Both the position numbers and the translations under genes were made by a program. From the NCBI RefSeq assembly GCF_031344075.1, contig NZ_JAVJAN010000013.1, positions 27,022 through 91,021 of the forward strand: a DNA stretch of 64,000 nucleotides, in the 5' to 3' direction. Positions within the stretch are counted from its first letter, which is position 1; each line of letters begins with the position of its first letter. The stretch is from Clostridium aquiflavi. GTDB taxonomy: Bacteria > Bacillota > Clostridia > Clostridiales > Clostridiaceae. Under the pieces are notes generated by a model, which made no database searches, was not told the DNA's origin, and saw only the letters and a program-made list of their open reading frames with translations. Shown here in pieces: positions 16,973 to 24,865 of this stretch.

Positions 16973-18913
16973 TTATCTTTTTTTAACTTTTGGAAAATAC
17001 TTTGTATGAAGTAATTCATGAGCCTTGTGGCTTAATGGATGATCTAAATATTTCTCATAGAGAGCAATTACTTCTGGATTTTCATTAGATCTTCTAAGCA
17101 CTTTACTTCTATCTATCTCATTTAATCCTTCTGCCCTTTTTTCTAAAACTTGTTGTTTATTTTTTCTTATTTTAGGTTGACCACCGCCACCTACGCATCC
17201 ACCTACACAAGCCATTATTTCTATTGCATGAAAGAATTCTTCACCTGATCTTATTTTATCTAGCATCTTTGCAGCTTCTTTAAGTCCATGTGCAACCCCT
17301 ATTCTAAGCTTAAGATCACCTACTTCAAGTTCACAAATTCTAAATCCATCCCATCCTCTAAGGCCTTCAAATTCTATATTATCAATTCTTTTTCCTGTCA
17401 TATTTTCAATTGCTGTTCTAGTGGCAGCTTCTATAACGCCTCCAGTTCTACCAAAAATAATTCCAGCACCAGTATATTCTCCCATAACAGTATCTATTTC
17501 TTCATCTTCAATTTCTTTTAAATCTATTCCTGAATTTTCAAATATTTTTATAAGTTCTTTTGTAGTAATTACATAGTCAACATCGTAATTCATATCTACC
17601 GAAAATTCTACTCTTGATGCCTCATATATTTTAGCAACACATGGCATAATAGCAACTGAAGTTACTTCTTCTCTTGAAAGCCCTTTTTCCTTTGCCCATA
17701 TTTCTTTTGCTATGGTAGCAAACATCTGCATCGGTGATTTTGCAGAAGAAGGAACTTCCAACATATCTGCATAATTATTTTCTATAAACTTAATCCATGA
17801 AGGACAACATGAAGTAAGAATTGGAAGCTTAACACTTTCATCTCCTGCCAAATATTTTTCAAGTCTTTCTTGAAGTTCTGCGGCCTCTTCCATTATAGTT
17901 AAATCAGCTCCCCAAGTAGTATCAAAAACATAATTCACTCCTAATTTTCTAAGACCAGCTGCTATCTTCTTTTCTACATTTTCCCCTGGTTCAAATCCAA
18001 ATGCTTCACCTATTGCAACTCTTATAGCTGGTGCCATTTGAGTAATTACAATTTTATTAGGTGTAGCTAAATCTCTAAGAAACTTTATTGTATTATCTCC
18101 TGCTGTTATAGCATCAACAGGACAAGCTGATATACATGCTCCACAATGAGTACATTTGTTGTAATCTATATTATGTTGCTTTTTTAATTCTCCTTCTATG
18201 CAGTCAACAGGACAAGCTCTTTTACAGCTTCCACATCCAATACATTTTTTTGTAATTGTTAACTTTATAAGATGATTACATTGTGCTGTATAGCATTTCT
18301 TTTCTTCTATATGTTCTTCTATTTCTTCATAAAAATTTTCAACTATTTCTTCCATTATATTATGCTTTTGATTCATCTTATCTTTTACAATATCTGCAAG
18401 ACTTCTTAAAATATACACATCACGCATATCAGATACACCCTTACTTATTCTGTCTAAAACCTTAAGCATTCTAGTTATTTCATCTTTAACTATTTTATAA
18501 TTTTCATAAGTACCATCTTTAATTTTTGCTAGCAAATATTCTATGTAAAATTTTCCATATTGGATTATACAATCTTCTTCTGATAAAACAATAATAGCTC
18601 TACTAATATTTTCATAAAATAATCCAAAATCAAATTCTTTGTCCAAGCTACTTTCATTTAAAAAACCACCAAAAGGAATTCCTATCTGAGCAGATTTAAA
18701 ACTACTATTGTGTACAAGACCTCCACAAAGCTCTAATATATCTCTAAGCGTTGCACCTTCTGGAACTTCTATTATTCCTGGATTATTTATTTTTCCGCAA
18801 ATAGCTATACTTCTTTTTTCATTTCCTGTTATTTCTTTCAATTCATCTTCACTAAAAGTTGAAAATACGGAACCTAATAAACTTTGTATATATGTATTCT
18901 TTTTGTGTGACAT
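16973..18913 (-). CDS. [FeFe] hydrogenase, monomeric, with N-terminal SLBB domain
   Basis: Catalyses reversible H2 formation from protons and reduced ferredoxin or NAD(P)H-derived electrons. From about residue 35 to 85 there is an SLBB-type domain like that of NuoF (NNPGIIEVPEGATLRDILELCGG). Next are two [4Fe-4S] ferredoxin motifs, CIGCGSCKRACP and CTHCGACISACP (about residues 220-265). The H-cluster domain carries all three signatures: L1 TSCCPSWIKF, L2 MPCVAKIYEA and L3 MACVGGCVGGGGQP. The C-terminal small-subunit-like segment is present. The length of 646 aa and SLBB fusion differ from the classic clostridial HydA (2Fe-2S plus His-ligated cluster). Start: GGGAG before ATG. Cytoplasmic. Confidence 0.94.
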   Translation of the reverse strand: MSHKKNTYIQSLLGSVFSTFSEDELKEITGNEKRSIAICGKINNPGIIEVPEGATLRDILELCGGLVHNSSFKSAQIGIPFGGFLNESSLDKEFDFGLFYENISRAIIVLSEEDCIIQYGKFYIEYLLAKIKDGTYENYKIVKDEITRMLKVLDRISKGVSDMRDVYILRSLADIVKDKMNQKHNIMEEIVENFYEEIEEHIEEKKCYTAQCNHLIKLTITKKCIGCGSCKRACPVDCIEGELKKQHNIDYNKCTHCGACISACPVDAITAGDNTIKFLRDLATPNKIVITQMAPAIRVAIGEAFGFEPGENVEKKIAAGLRKLGVNYVFDTTWGADLTIMEEAAELQERLEKYLAGDESVKLPILTSCCPSWIKFIENNYADMLEVPSSAKSPMQMFATIAKEIWAKEKGLSREEVTSVAIMPCVAKIYEASRVEFSVDMNYDVDYVITTKELIKIFENSGIDLKEIEDEEIDTVMGEYTGAGIIFGRTGGVIEAATRTAIENMTGKRIDNIEFEGLRGWDGFRICELEVGDLKLRIGVAHGLKEAAKMLDKIRSGEEFFHAIEIMACVGGCVGGGGQPKIRKNKQQVLEKRAEGLNEIDRSKVLRRSNENPEVIALYEKYLDHPLSHKAHELLHTKYFPKVKKR

Positions 18914-19032
18914 AATATCAACTCCCTAAATTTAAAATCATATTAAATAATTTTAAGTTTTTCATTAAAATTTATTTTATGTAAAGATAATTACTCTTTA
19001 ATTATATTATACACTATATTTAACCATTAAAA

Positions 19033-19098
19033 TAAGAGTTTATATATATAAACTCTTAAAAAAAATCGTCAAGGTCACTTTAAAGCCGTCGATTTTTT
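19033..19098. terminator. 26-bp palindrome plus second hairpin, terminator pair
   Basis: Bases 19033-19058 form a perfect 26-base palindrome (TAAGAGTTTATAT and its complement). A second hairpin has arms AAAAAATCG (19060-19068) and CGATTTTTT (19090-19098). Together they end the minus-strand RsgI-like gene and isolate it from the hydrogenase promoter. Confidence 0.65.
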
Positions 19099-19147
19099 AG
19101 CCATGTACCATTTTCAAACGCAGTGCATAAATAACGGTGCGGCATAT
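19099..19147. other. G+C-rich patch with alternative helices
   Basis: This short stretch, directly 3' of the RsgI-like gene, is near 45 percent G+C in a 27 percent background. CGCA (19119-19122) can pair with TGCG (19138-19141), and GCC...ACC (19100-19109) can pair with GGT...GGC (19136-19143). It may be a small structured RNA or part of the 3' UTR. No known family is recognised. Confidence 0.35.
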
Positions 19148-19156
19148 GATTATTAT

Positions 19157-20257
19157 TTACTTTTTATTTGAATTTTTGCTTTGTGAATTTAATGAAGAAT
19201 TATTATTCTCTTTTTGTTCTGCTTTATTTAAATTATCATTTTTTGAATTTGAAGAATTATTTTCTTCTTGTTTTTCTGGTTTATTTTGATTAAACTCTTT
19301 ATCTTTATTGTTATTACTGTTATTATCACTATTCTTCTTCTCTTGTTTAAGTACATTTTCTTTTTCTAAATAATTAGTAGAATCTTCTCGCTGAATTTTA
19401 TTTTCTATTTCTTCATCAGAAATATTGTTTTCATAATTGTTATTTAAATCATCATTTATTTTATCACTATTTTCTTCATTAGTTACTTTTCTTAATTCTT
19501 TATTTTTCTTTTGTATTTCTTTTACAGAAAGATTTTTATAATCTTCTACTTTTATATTTGAATCTAATGCTTGAAGTTTTTGTATAAGATTTAATTTACC
19601 TGGTGTTATTCCTAGTTTTCTTGCTTCATCTCTTCTTTGTAATGCAATATTATCTTCTGCAATTTCTGCTTGAATTTCATTTTTATCTAAAACTTCATCT
19701 GCTGCAACTTTTAATGAGTCTTCAAGTTCTTCTGAAATTGTAGCATTATCTGTAGCAGTTGTAAGTGATATAACTGCCTCATTATCAGAAGTTATATAAC
19801 CTTTATCAATAGCATTTTCAATTAATGTACCCACTGCTTCATTAACATTATCATTTTTTAAATCTGTATTTTCTAATATATTTTTACCATCTTCATTATA
19901 TCCTTCAGCAGATACAACTTGGTCAAGTCTATTTACACCTAATTCAACACTTGGATTAATATCAAGACTTACATATGCTACTGGAGTATTAGCATAAGCG
20001 TATCCTCCACCCCCTATTATTACCATTGAACATAACATTACTCCACTTAAAATTAACTTTCTTTTCATAAAAAATCCCCCTAAAAATTCATTCATAAAAT
20101 TATGATTTTTTCCTTTGTTTTTAACTTTTTTCTTTACAGATTTCATAATACGCCTTTTAGAAAATGAGTTTATAGATAAATTAATATCTTCCTCCAAAAG
20201 AACTGTAGTATCCTCAACATTTAAACCATCTAATATATTTGATAATCTATCTTCCAA
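19157..20257 (-). CDS. RsgI-like anti-sigma factor, membrane anchored
   Basis: About 65 N-terminal cytoplasmic residues, then one membrane helix (LILSGVMLCSMVIIGGGGYAYA), then the RsgI-type extracytoplasmic domain beginning AYVSLDINPSVELGVN, which contains the conserved NPS region. After about residue 245 the protein becomes a long Asn/Lys/Glu/Ser-rich tail typical of wall-spanning linkers, without a recognisable carbohydrate-binding domain at the end. It should bind and hold the sigma factor encoded immediately upstream until a surface signal releases it. The start is a TTG at 20257, one base after the sigma stop; the GGAGG inside the sigma 3' end serves as SD. 366 aa. Confidence 0.85.
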   Translation of the reverse strand: MEDRLSNILDGLNVEDTTVLLEEDINLSINSFSKRRIMKSVKKKVKNKGKNHNFMNEFLGGFFMKRKLILSGVMLCSMVIIGGGGYAYANTPVAYVSLDINPSVELGVNRLDQVVSAEGYNEDGKNILENTDLKNDNVNEAVGTLIENAIDKGYITSDNEAVISLTTATDNATISEELEDSLKVAADEVLDKNEIQAEIAEDNIALQRRDEARKLGITPGKLNLIQKLQALDSNIKVEDYKNLSVKEIQKKNKELRKVTNEENSDKINDDLNNNYENNISDEEIENKIQREDSTNYLEKENVLKQEKKNSDNNSNNNKDKEFNQNKPEKQEENNSSNSKNDNLNKAEQKENNNSSLNSQSKNSNKK

Positions 20258-20258
20258 A

Positions 20259-20813
20259 TTACAAAATTCCTCCTAACATCTTTTTTAACTTTTTTATACA
20301 CCTTGATACCTTTTTATCAATAGTATTAACTTTTAAATTAATATCCTTAGAAATTTCTTTTGAGCTTTGATTTAAGTAATATTTTCTTATAATTATTTCA
20401 CTATCAGGTTCTCCAAGAGCTTTTATTGTATCTATTAATTTTGAATACTCTTCTTTTTTAGATACTAAATTAATAACATCATCCCTATGACTACTACAAC
20501 ATACATTATCCATAGATATACTAAATAAACTTTTATTAGCATCTTTTCTTCTATACATATCTATGGCTTTTCTTTTTGCTATAGTTGCTAAAAAACCCTT
20601 AATAGAACCTTTATTAAGATCAATTCTATTTCTATTATTAAATATTTCCATAAATACATCACTTACACATTCTTCTATGTCTTCTTTAGAATATATTCCT
20701 AAAATCTTATTAGATACTATTGTATAAATAAGAGGTGTATAGCAATCCATAATTTCTTCTAATCCTTTTTCAAAATCACTATTAAGTAAATCTAATAACT
20801 CAATATCAGAAAT
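20259..20813 (-). CDS. RNA polymerase sigma factor, ECF-like, non-standard start
   Basis: Sigma-70 family protein paired with the RsgI-like anti-sigma. Region 2 is visible as EDIEECVSDVFMEIFNNR and GFLATIAKRKAIDMYRRK; region 4 as LGEPDSEIIIRKYYLNQSSKEISKDINLKVNTIDKKVSRC. The first ATG (20750) would cut off the conserved start of region 2. The frame runs upstream as ISDIELLDLLNSDFEKGLEEI with no ATG, GTG or TTG. GGCGGTGA followed after 6 bases by ATT (20813) is the best initiation site. The GTG at 20823 is in another frame and stops after five codons. Either an ATT start, a frameshift or a base error is involved. About 184 aa if ATT is used. Confidence 0.8.
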   Translation of the reverse strand: MSDIELLDLLNSDFEKGLEEIMDCYTPLIYTIVSNKILGIYSKEDIEECVSDVFMEIFNNRNRIDLNKGSIKGFLATIAKRKAIDMYRRKDANKSLFSISMDNVCCSSHRDDVINLVSKKEEYSKLIDTIKALGEPDSEIIIRKYYLNQSSKEISKDINLKVNTIDKKVSRCIKKLKKMLGGIL

Positions 20814-20836
20814 AGATATTCACCGCCCTTTCCTTT

Positions 20837-20870
20837 AGGCATATTCAAAAAATAACACGTCAGTATGCCT
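20837..20870. repeat. Palindromic repeat, short copy A
   Basis: Ends AGGCATA and TATGCCT are perfect inverted ends, and the inside contains AATAACACGTCAGTATG, matching the core of copies B (21767) and C (57913). It sits just upstream of the sigma factor ribosome binding site, so it probably overlaps its promoter or leader. It appears to be a half-length derivative. Confidence 0.6.
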
Positions 20871-20975
20871 TAAAATTTATTCTTACACAATACCATTCGT
20901 ATTATGTGAAGTAAATCTGACAATAAATTTTAATTTATATTTTTTGCATTAAGTTATAAATAAAATTGAGAGAAA

Positions 20976-21024
20976 AAGAACCTATCAAAATAGTCTTTTT
21001 TAAGTGTCTATTTTATAGGTTCCA
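20976..21024. terminator. Terminator after the SIMPL protein gene
   Basis: Arms with GAACCTAT and ATAGGTTC plus inner AAAATAG/CTATTTT (about 20978-20993 with 21007-21022) form a long stem just 3' of the minus-strand gene ending at 21061. Confidence 0.75.
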
Positions 21025-21060
21025 TTTTACTAACTTAACTGCATTATTATTATATAATTA

Positions 21061-21741
21061 TTAATACTCAGTATATATAAATACGGCTTCAATTTCTGCA
21101 GTTACTTTATTTTCTCCAGCTTCAATAGGTGTAGCTCCATTTACTGCTTTAACATTCATTAATGTTAATGGAGTTATATTCCCCTTATCCTGCTCATTTA
21201 TTTGTATTGGTATAATATTTAATTTTACTTTAAGTTTATTAGCTATAACACTAGCCTTATTTTGAGTATCTTCAACAGCTAAGTTTAATGCTTCGTAATA
21301 ATGCTTTGTTTGATCCCAAACAATAAACCTAATATCACCTACAGTATTTGCACCATTTTTTACTGCAGTATCAATTATTTCACCTACAGAACTAATATTT
21401 CTAACAAAAATTTTTAAATAGTTACTTACTTGATAACCTATAAAAACTCGTTTTCCATCAATATAATCATAATTAGGTCTAATATTATAACTTTGAGTCT
21501 GTATATATTTAGGCAATACTCCCATTCCCATTATACTATCTATAACTTGCTGAGTTATCTTAGCATTTTCTTCTTGTGCTACTTCTAATTGTGTATTTTC
21601 TGTTATAATACCAATTACCACTTCCGCTCCATCTGGTTTTAAACTTACTGTACCTGTTCCAAAGACTTTAAATTTATTATCACATTTAGTGCTTGAATAA
21701 TCATTTAAGCTATAATTATCACTATCTCTTAATTTATACAT
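21061..21741 (-). CDS. SIMPL (DUF541) domain protein
   Basis: 226-residue protein of the SIMPL/DUF541 family: FKVFGTGTVSLKPDGAEVVIGI opens the domain, followed by the ENAKITQQVIDSIMGMGV helix, IQTQSYNIRPNYDY, and NGANTVGDIRF. Most relatives are exported, but here no signal peptide precedes the domain; the first 25 residues are polar. The function is not established for the family in Gram-positives. Start: GAAAGG 8 bases upstream. Palindromic repeat copy B lies directly upstream, so transcription begins within or beyond that element. Confidence 0.82.
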   Translation of the reverse strand: MYKLRDSDNYSLNDYSSTKCDNKFKVFGTGTVSLKPDGAEVVIGIITENTQLEVAQEENAKITQQVIDSIMGMGVLPKYIQTQSYNIRPNYDYIDGKRVFIGYQVSNYLKIFVRNISSVGEIIDTAVKNGANTVGDIRFIVWDQTKHYYEALNLAVEDTQNKASVIANKLKVKLNIIPIQINEQDKGNITPLTLMNVKAVNGATPIEAGENKVTAEIEAVFIYTEY

Positions 21742-21766
21742 GATTTTCGACCTTTCAAAAGAATTG

Positions 21767-21834
21767 AGGCATATCCATAAAAATAACCAGTCAGTATACT
21801 AGTATATCTGACTTGTTATTTTCTTTCATCTGCC
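21767..21834. repeat. Palindromic repeat, copy B
   Basis: Outer ends AGGCAT and ATCTGCCT are near inverted complements. The core AATAACCAGTCAGTATAC...ACTTGTTATT folds back on itself. It shares this organisation and sequence with copy C (57913-57981) and partially with copy A. Size about 68 bases, no coding capacity: a MITE-like or REP-like dispersed palindrome. Confidence 0.7.
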
Positions 21835-21977
21835 TAATTACTTCATAATATGATTTCTTCTGTTAAATGTCTCCAAGTTGTAATATAACTTTATATATTT
21901 TTATATAAAAAATGTATACATCCTATCTTTAACTTGCTATTTTATTTTATATTCCTAAATTACCAATTATATATCTC

Positions 21978-22006
21978 TTGTACAGAAAATTTAAATATGT
22001 TATTAT
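21978..22006 (+). promoter_or_regulatory. Promoter of the noncoding RNA
   Basis: TTGTAC at 21978-21983, 17-base spacer, then TATTAT at 22001-22006 (overlapping a TATAAT at 22004). No ORF with a ribosome binding site follows, which supports an untranslated transcript starting near 22014. Confidence 0.6.
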
Positions 22007-22013
22007 AATCTCA

Positions 22014-22289
22014 TAGCAAAGAACAACTGTTTATAAATAGTTGTGGTTGTACTTTCTGAAATATTCGTCAACTCTTATTTTGAACCTACATTTAAATTTT
22101 GGGAGTTCAATATTTAGATGAAGAAATGTACTTTCATGTGAGTCCTTTTACGGCATTAAAGGTGATTGAAACATCTGTGAGGACACCCACCTATCGAGGG
22201 ATAGGTGTCAAAATTAGAGTATCGGTATTTTGGATATAATAATTAAAAATTTCAAGCCAATACTTAGTGTTGTTAAGTATTGGCTTTTA
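22014..22289 (+). ncRNA. Independent structured noncoding RNA, about 270 nt
   Basis: A promoter, a series of strong helices and a terminator, but no ORF. Helices include ACAACT/AGTTGT (near 22024-22047), TTGAAC/GTTCAA, AGATG/CATCT enclosing CCTTT/AAAGG, CACCTATC/GATAGGTG (about 22188-22206) and CAAAAT/ATTTTG. The terminator stem is GCCAATACTTA (22256-22266) with TAAGTATTGGC (22274-22284) and T4. GTCC near 22142 can also pair with GGAC near 22179, suggesting a pseudoknot. I cannot assign it to a family with confidence; it is not tmRNA, SRP RNA or RNase P, and 6S or raiA-type RNA are the possibilities to test. Its last 100 nt recur twice in this window. Confidence 0.65.
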
Positions 22290-22306
22290 AGTTTATTTAA
22301 AAAATA
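22199..22306 (+). repeat. ncRNA 3'-end repeat, copy 1
   Basis: This block, from GATAGGTGTCAAAAT through the terminal hairpin and the following AAGTTTATT, is shared with copies at 42762 and 54022, all in the plus orientation. In this copy the hairpin has an A-U pair where copy 3 has G-C. Confidence 0.8.
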
Positions 22307-22320
22307 ATTAATTCTACTTT

Positions 22321-23064
22321 TTACCTTTTATTGATAGCCATTCCATTATCTAATACTAAAATAAATATTTCTTCAAATGATTCAAGCTCATCACTCTTAA
22401 ATTTATAAGCCTTATATTTATTAATCAATTCATTAACTCCTTGCTCTGTCTTACAAAGTTCATCAAATTCAATACTATTTTCATATAAAGTTAATACTTT
22501 ATGAATTATATTCATATTATTTTCCTCAATAAAAACTACTTTTCTTGTTTTTTTATTTTCTTGTTTAAATTTTTTAAATCTCTCTTCACCTATGTTTTTT
22601 AATAATGATTTTTTATTCTTTGTATGACCTTCCTTGGCTAATTTAGGTCTATCACTATATAATCTATATATCTCCTTTGAACTAACTATACCTCCTTTAC
22701 TATATAGATATTTAAGGAACTCTAATTCATTTTTATTTATTTTAATAAATCTATATCCAGAAACATTTTCCCCAAACTCTTTTAAAATATGATATTGACC
22801 ATCTATATATTTTGCTAATATCCAGTTATTTTGTATTTCTTCTTCTATATCAGCTAAAAGACAATGCTTGTTTCCATGAGATACAAAATTCCAATGATCT
22901 GATATTCTTAAACTTCCTTCTGGTTTATAATCCCAAGAAACTCCTGGTACATTATAATAACTTAAACTATATGGACTTTTATTAATATATTCAAATTTAC
23001 TAATTTCATCTAATACTTCTTTTGGTGTCACCTTTGCACTTTGTGGTAATAATAATTTTTTCAT
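22321..23064 (-). CDS. Hypothetical protein, unrecognised
   Basis: 247 residues, soluble, no signal peptide or membrane segment. The N-terminal half contains the distinctive aromatic stretch YYNVPGVSWDYKPEGSLR followed by ISDHWNFVSHGNKHCLL, then WILAKYIDGQYHIL. The C-terminal half is Lys/Glu-rich and helical with KKSLLKNIGEERFKKF. A compact domain with conserved Trp/His residues could be a nuclease or a nucleic-acid binding protein, but I do not recognise it. It is a lone gene on minus with weak SD (AGGAG), next to the noncoding RNA locus. The frame is long and uninterrupted with host-like codon use. Confidence 0.65.
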   Translation of the reverse strand: MKKLLLPQSAKVTPKEVLDEISKFEYINKSPYSLSYYNVPGVSWDYKPEGSLRISDHWNFVSHGNKHCLLADIEEEIQNNWILAKYIDGQYHILKEFGENVSGYRFIKINKNELEFLKYLYSKGGIVSSKEIYRLYSDRPKLAKEGHTKNKKSLLKNIGEERFKKFKQENKKTRKVVFIEENNMNIIHKVLTLYENSIEFDELCKTEQGVNELINKYKAYKFKSDELESFEEIFILVLDNGMAINKR

Positions 23065-23459
23065 AAATCTTCTCCTAACTACTTTATGTGAATAGTATGT
23101 GTATATTTAAACTTAAAATTACCCTATTATATACCTTTTAATTTTATATTACTTTTTCTATGTAAAACATATTTATAAGTTAATAAAGTTATACTGTATT
23201 TTTCTGATAAGTTTCCATGGATGATTATAGGCTTTGATGAAAATATAAAAAAAATGAGATTCTAAACCGGAAGAATTAATAGAATCTGTATCTTTTAATA
23301 AAACAAATTATCAAAATACAAATATTTAAAAATTTAATGCTTAAAAACTCTAAGCACATTCAATAGAGTTTTTAAGCATTCTTATTTTTTAATCAAATAT
23401 AATTATAAAAGAAATTTTTTATAGATAATAATCTAATTCTAAGTAAATCATTATCTTTA
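23065..23459. other. Gene-free spacer with two hairpins
   Basis: Contains a hairpin AGATTCTA/TAGAATCT near 23255-23288 and the terminator of the PadR operon (next entry). The promoter for the hypothetical gene should lie in 23065-23200. Nothing else is seen. Confidence 0.5.
23342..23374. terminator. Terminator of the PadR-DUF1700-DUF4097 operon
   Basis: AAAAACTCTA (23343-23352) pairs with TAGAGTTTTT (23364-23373); on the minus strand the T run follows the stem. Confidence 0.75.
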
Positions 23460-24263
23460 TTACTTAAAATTTACATTTATATCACCATTATTACTAGTAA
23501 TATCTATACTATGCTGAGCATTATTATTACCATTCTTCTCAACCTTATTTGTAAATTTATCTCCATCTATATTTATATCACCATAATCACATGAAGTACT
23601 ATAATTATATAGTTCTTTAGATATATTAGTTCTAAGATTTATATCTCCATAATGTGATGATATACTAGTAACCCCTTTAAATTCTCCATCTAAATCAATA
23701 TCTGAATTATTTGATGCTATTTTTAGTCCATTAGCTATAAGATTATTTGACTTTATTTCTCCATAATTACAATTTATAGAAATTTCATTAGCATTAATAC
23801 TATTCATAGTGATCTTTGTATTACTTGATTTCACATTTATAGTATCTAAATCAGCCGCATCAGGAACATATACCTTAATATAACTAGGTATATGTGTGTT
23901 GCCTATACCAAAACTTATATTATTGAATGTATCTTGTGACTTATTTCCCTGTATTACTAGCTTTCCATCTTTAATTGAATAATTAACATCATTTTCATTG
24001 CTATTATATTCAATTTCAATTCCATACTTATATGATTTTATTATATCTATTTTATCTACAGTTGAATTAATCTCTATACTTTTAAAATCAGATGACGCCT
24101 CAATTTTTACAATTCCATCTTCTTTGTCCAAAATCTTATATCCTGATTTATCCCTTATAATTCCAAACTTTCCTCCCATTGAGAAGCCTATTACAGCAAG
24201 GATTAATCCTACTCCAATCATACATATTGAACATATTAACAATTTCTTCTTTGTTCTTACCAT
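23460..24263 (-). CDS. DUF4097 beta-helix membrane-anchored protein
   Basis: A single N-terminal membrane helix (LLICSICMIGVGLILAVIGF) anchors an extracellular-side DUF4097/putative adhesin domain of repeating beta strands such as ITMNSINANEISINCNYGEIKSNN and ISSHYGDINLRTNIS. The repeats of 'xxGDIN' give a beta-solenoid. It is the last gene of a PadR/DUF1700/DUF4097 operon, the common Firmicutes envelope-stress-like arrangement; its ATG overlaps the DUF1700 stop by one base. Function presumed in envelope sensing or as a scaffold; no enzyme motif. Confidence 0.85.
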   Translation of the reverse strand: MVRTKKKLLICSICMIGVGLILAVIGFSMGGKFGIIRDKSGYKILDKEDGIVKIEASSDFKSIEINSTVDKIDIIKSYKYGIEIEYNSNENDVNYSIKDGKLVIQGNKSQDTFNNISFGIGNTHIPSYIKVYVPDAADLDTINVKSSNTKITMNSINANEISINCNYGEIKSNNLIANGLKIASNNSDIDLDGEFKGVTSISSHYGDINLRTNISKELYNYSTSCDYGDINIDGDKFTNKVEKNGNNNAQHSIDITSNNGDINVNFK

Positions 24264-24865
24264 TATAGCTCCTCCTTCTTATTTGATTTCTTAACTCTAT
24301 TTAATAATTTTCTAGCTAATGTTGCAATTCCTTTAAATATTTTCGGTACTAATCTTGAACTCAACACTAACACTAATAATCCCACTCCAATTAATACCAA
24401 TCCAATTCCAATAAACATAATGGCTGTTGAAAAACCTTGAGTAATAACTGCAAATCCTGCAAAACTAGTAACAACTCCTGCTACTATCAATGCAATTGTC
24501 GTAACTATAAATGTAAAAATAATAGCTCCTGCAACTATAATCATAGTTACTACTAGTATTATAAGTGTGAATGCTAATGGTAATGCTAGTGGTGCAGCTA
24601 ATATTGCTAAGACAATAAACCATATTGAAGAAATACTTCTTTTAGGTTTAGTAATAGTTATCTCATCATTTTTAAATGCATACTCTGATAACAACTGTGA
24701 TGCGATAACTGAAGGAGAATCCAATTCTTTTAAAATATCTTGACCATTATCTACTCCTGCATCTTCAAAGTATTCTACATAATACCCTATTGCATTTTCT
24801 ATTTCTTCCTTTGGTAATCTCTTTAATTTTTTTCTTAACTCTTGAATAAAAATTTCTTTATTCAT
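24263..24865 (-). CDS. DUF1700 (HAAS) membrane protein
   Basis: Residues 1-75 form the HAAS/DUF1700 signalling domain (FIQELRKKLKRLPKEEIENAIGYYVEYFEDAG). Then three to four hydrophobic helices follow, from about residue 82 to 175, and a basic tail KLLNRVKKSNKK. This family acts with PadR repressors and DUF4097 partners; the HAAS domain is thought to contact the regulator or an ABC system. The start codon overlaps the end of padR by 8 bases, so expression is coupled. 200 aa. Confidence 0.88.
   Translation of the reverse strand: MNKEIFIQELRKKLKRLPKEEIENAIGYYVEYFEDAGVDNGQDILKELDSPSVIASQLLSEYAFKNDEITITKPKRSISSIWFIVLAILAAPLALPLAFTLIILVVTMIIVAGAIIFTFIVTTIALIVAGVVTSFAGFAVITQGFSTAIMFIGIGLVLIGVGLLVLVLSSRLVPKIFKGIATLARKLLNRVKKSNKKEEL

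Noticed and set aside
19060..19147. c-di-GMP-I riboswitch
   Set aside because: AAAGCC suggested it at first, but the conserved GCACAGGGCAAACC and tetraloop-receptor parts are absent, and it lies downstream of its neighbour gene rather than upstream.
22014..22289. 6S, SRP, tmRNA or RNase P RNA assignment
   Set aside because: None of the diagnostic cores (tmRNA tRNA-like ends, SRP Alu/S motifs, RNase P CR-I to CR-V) could be located, and the 6S central bubble is not convincing.
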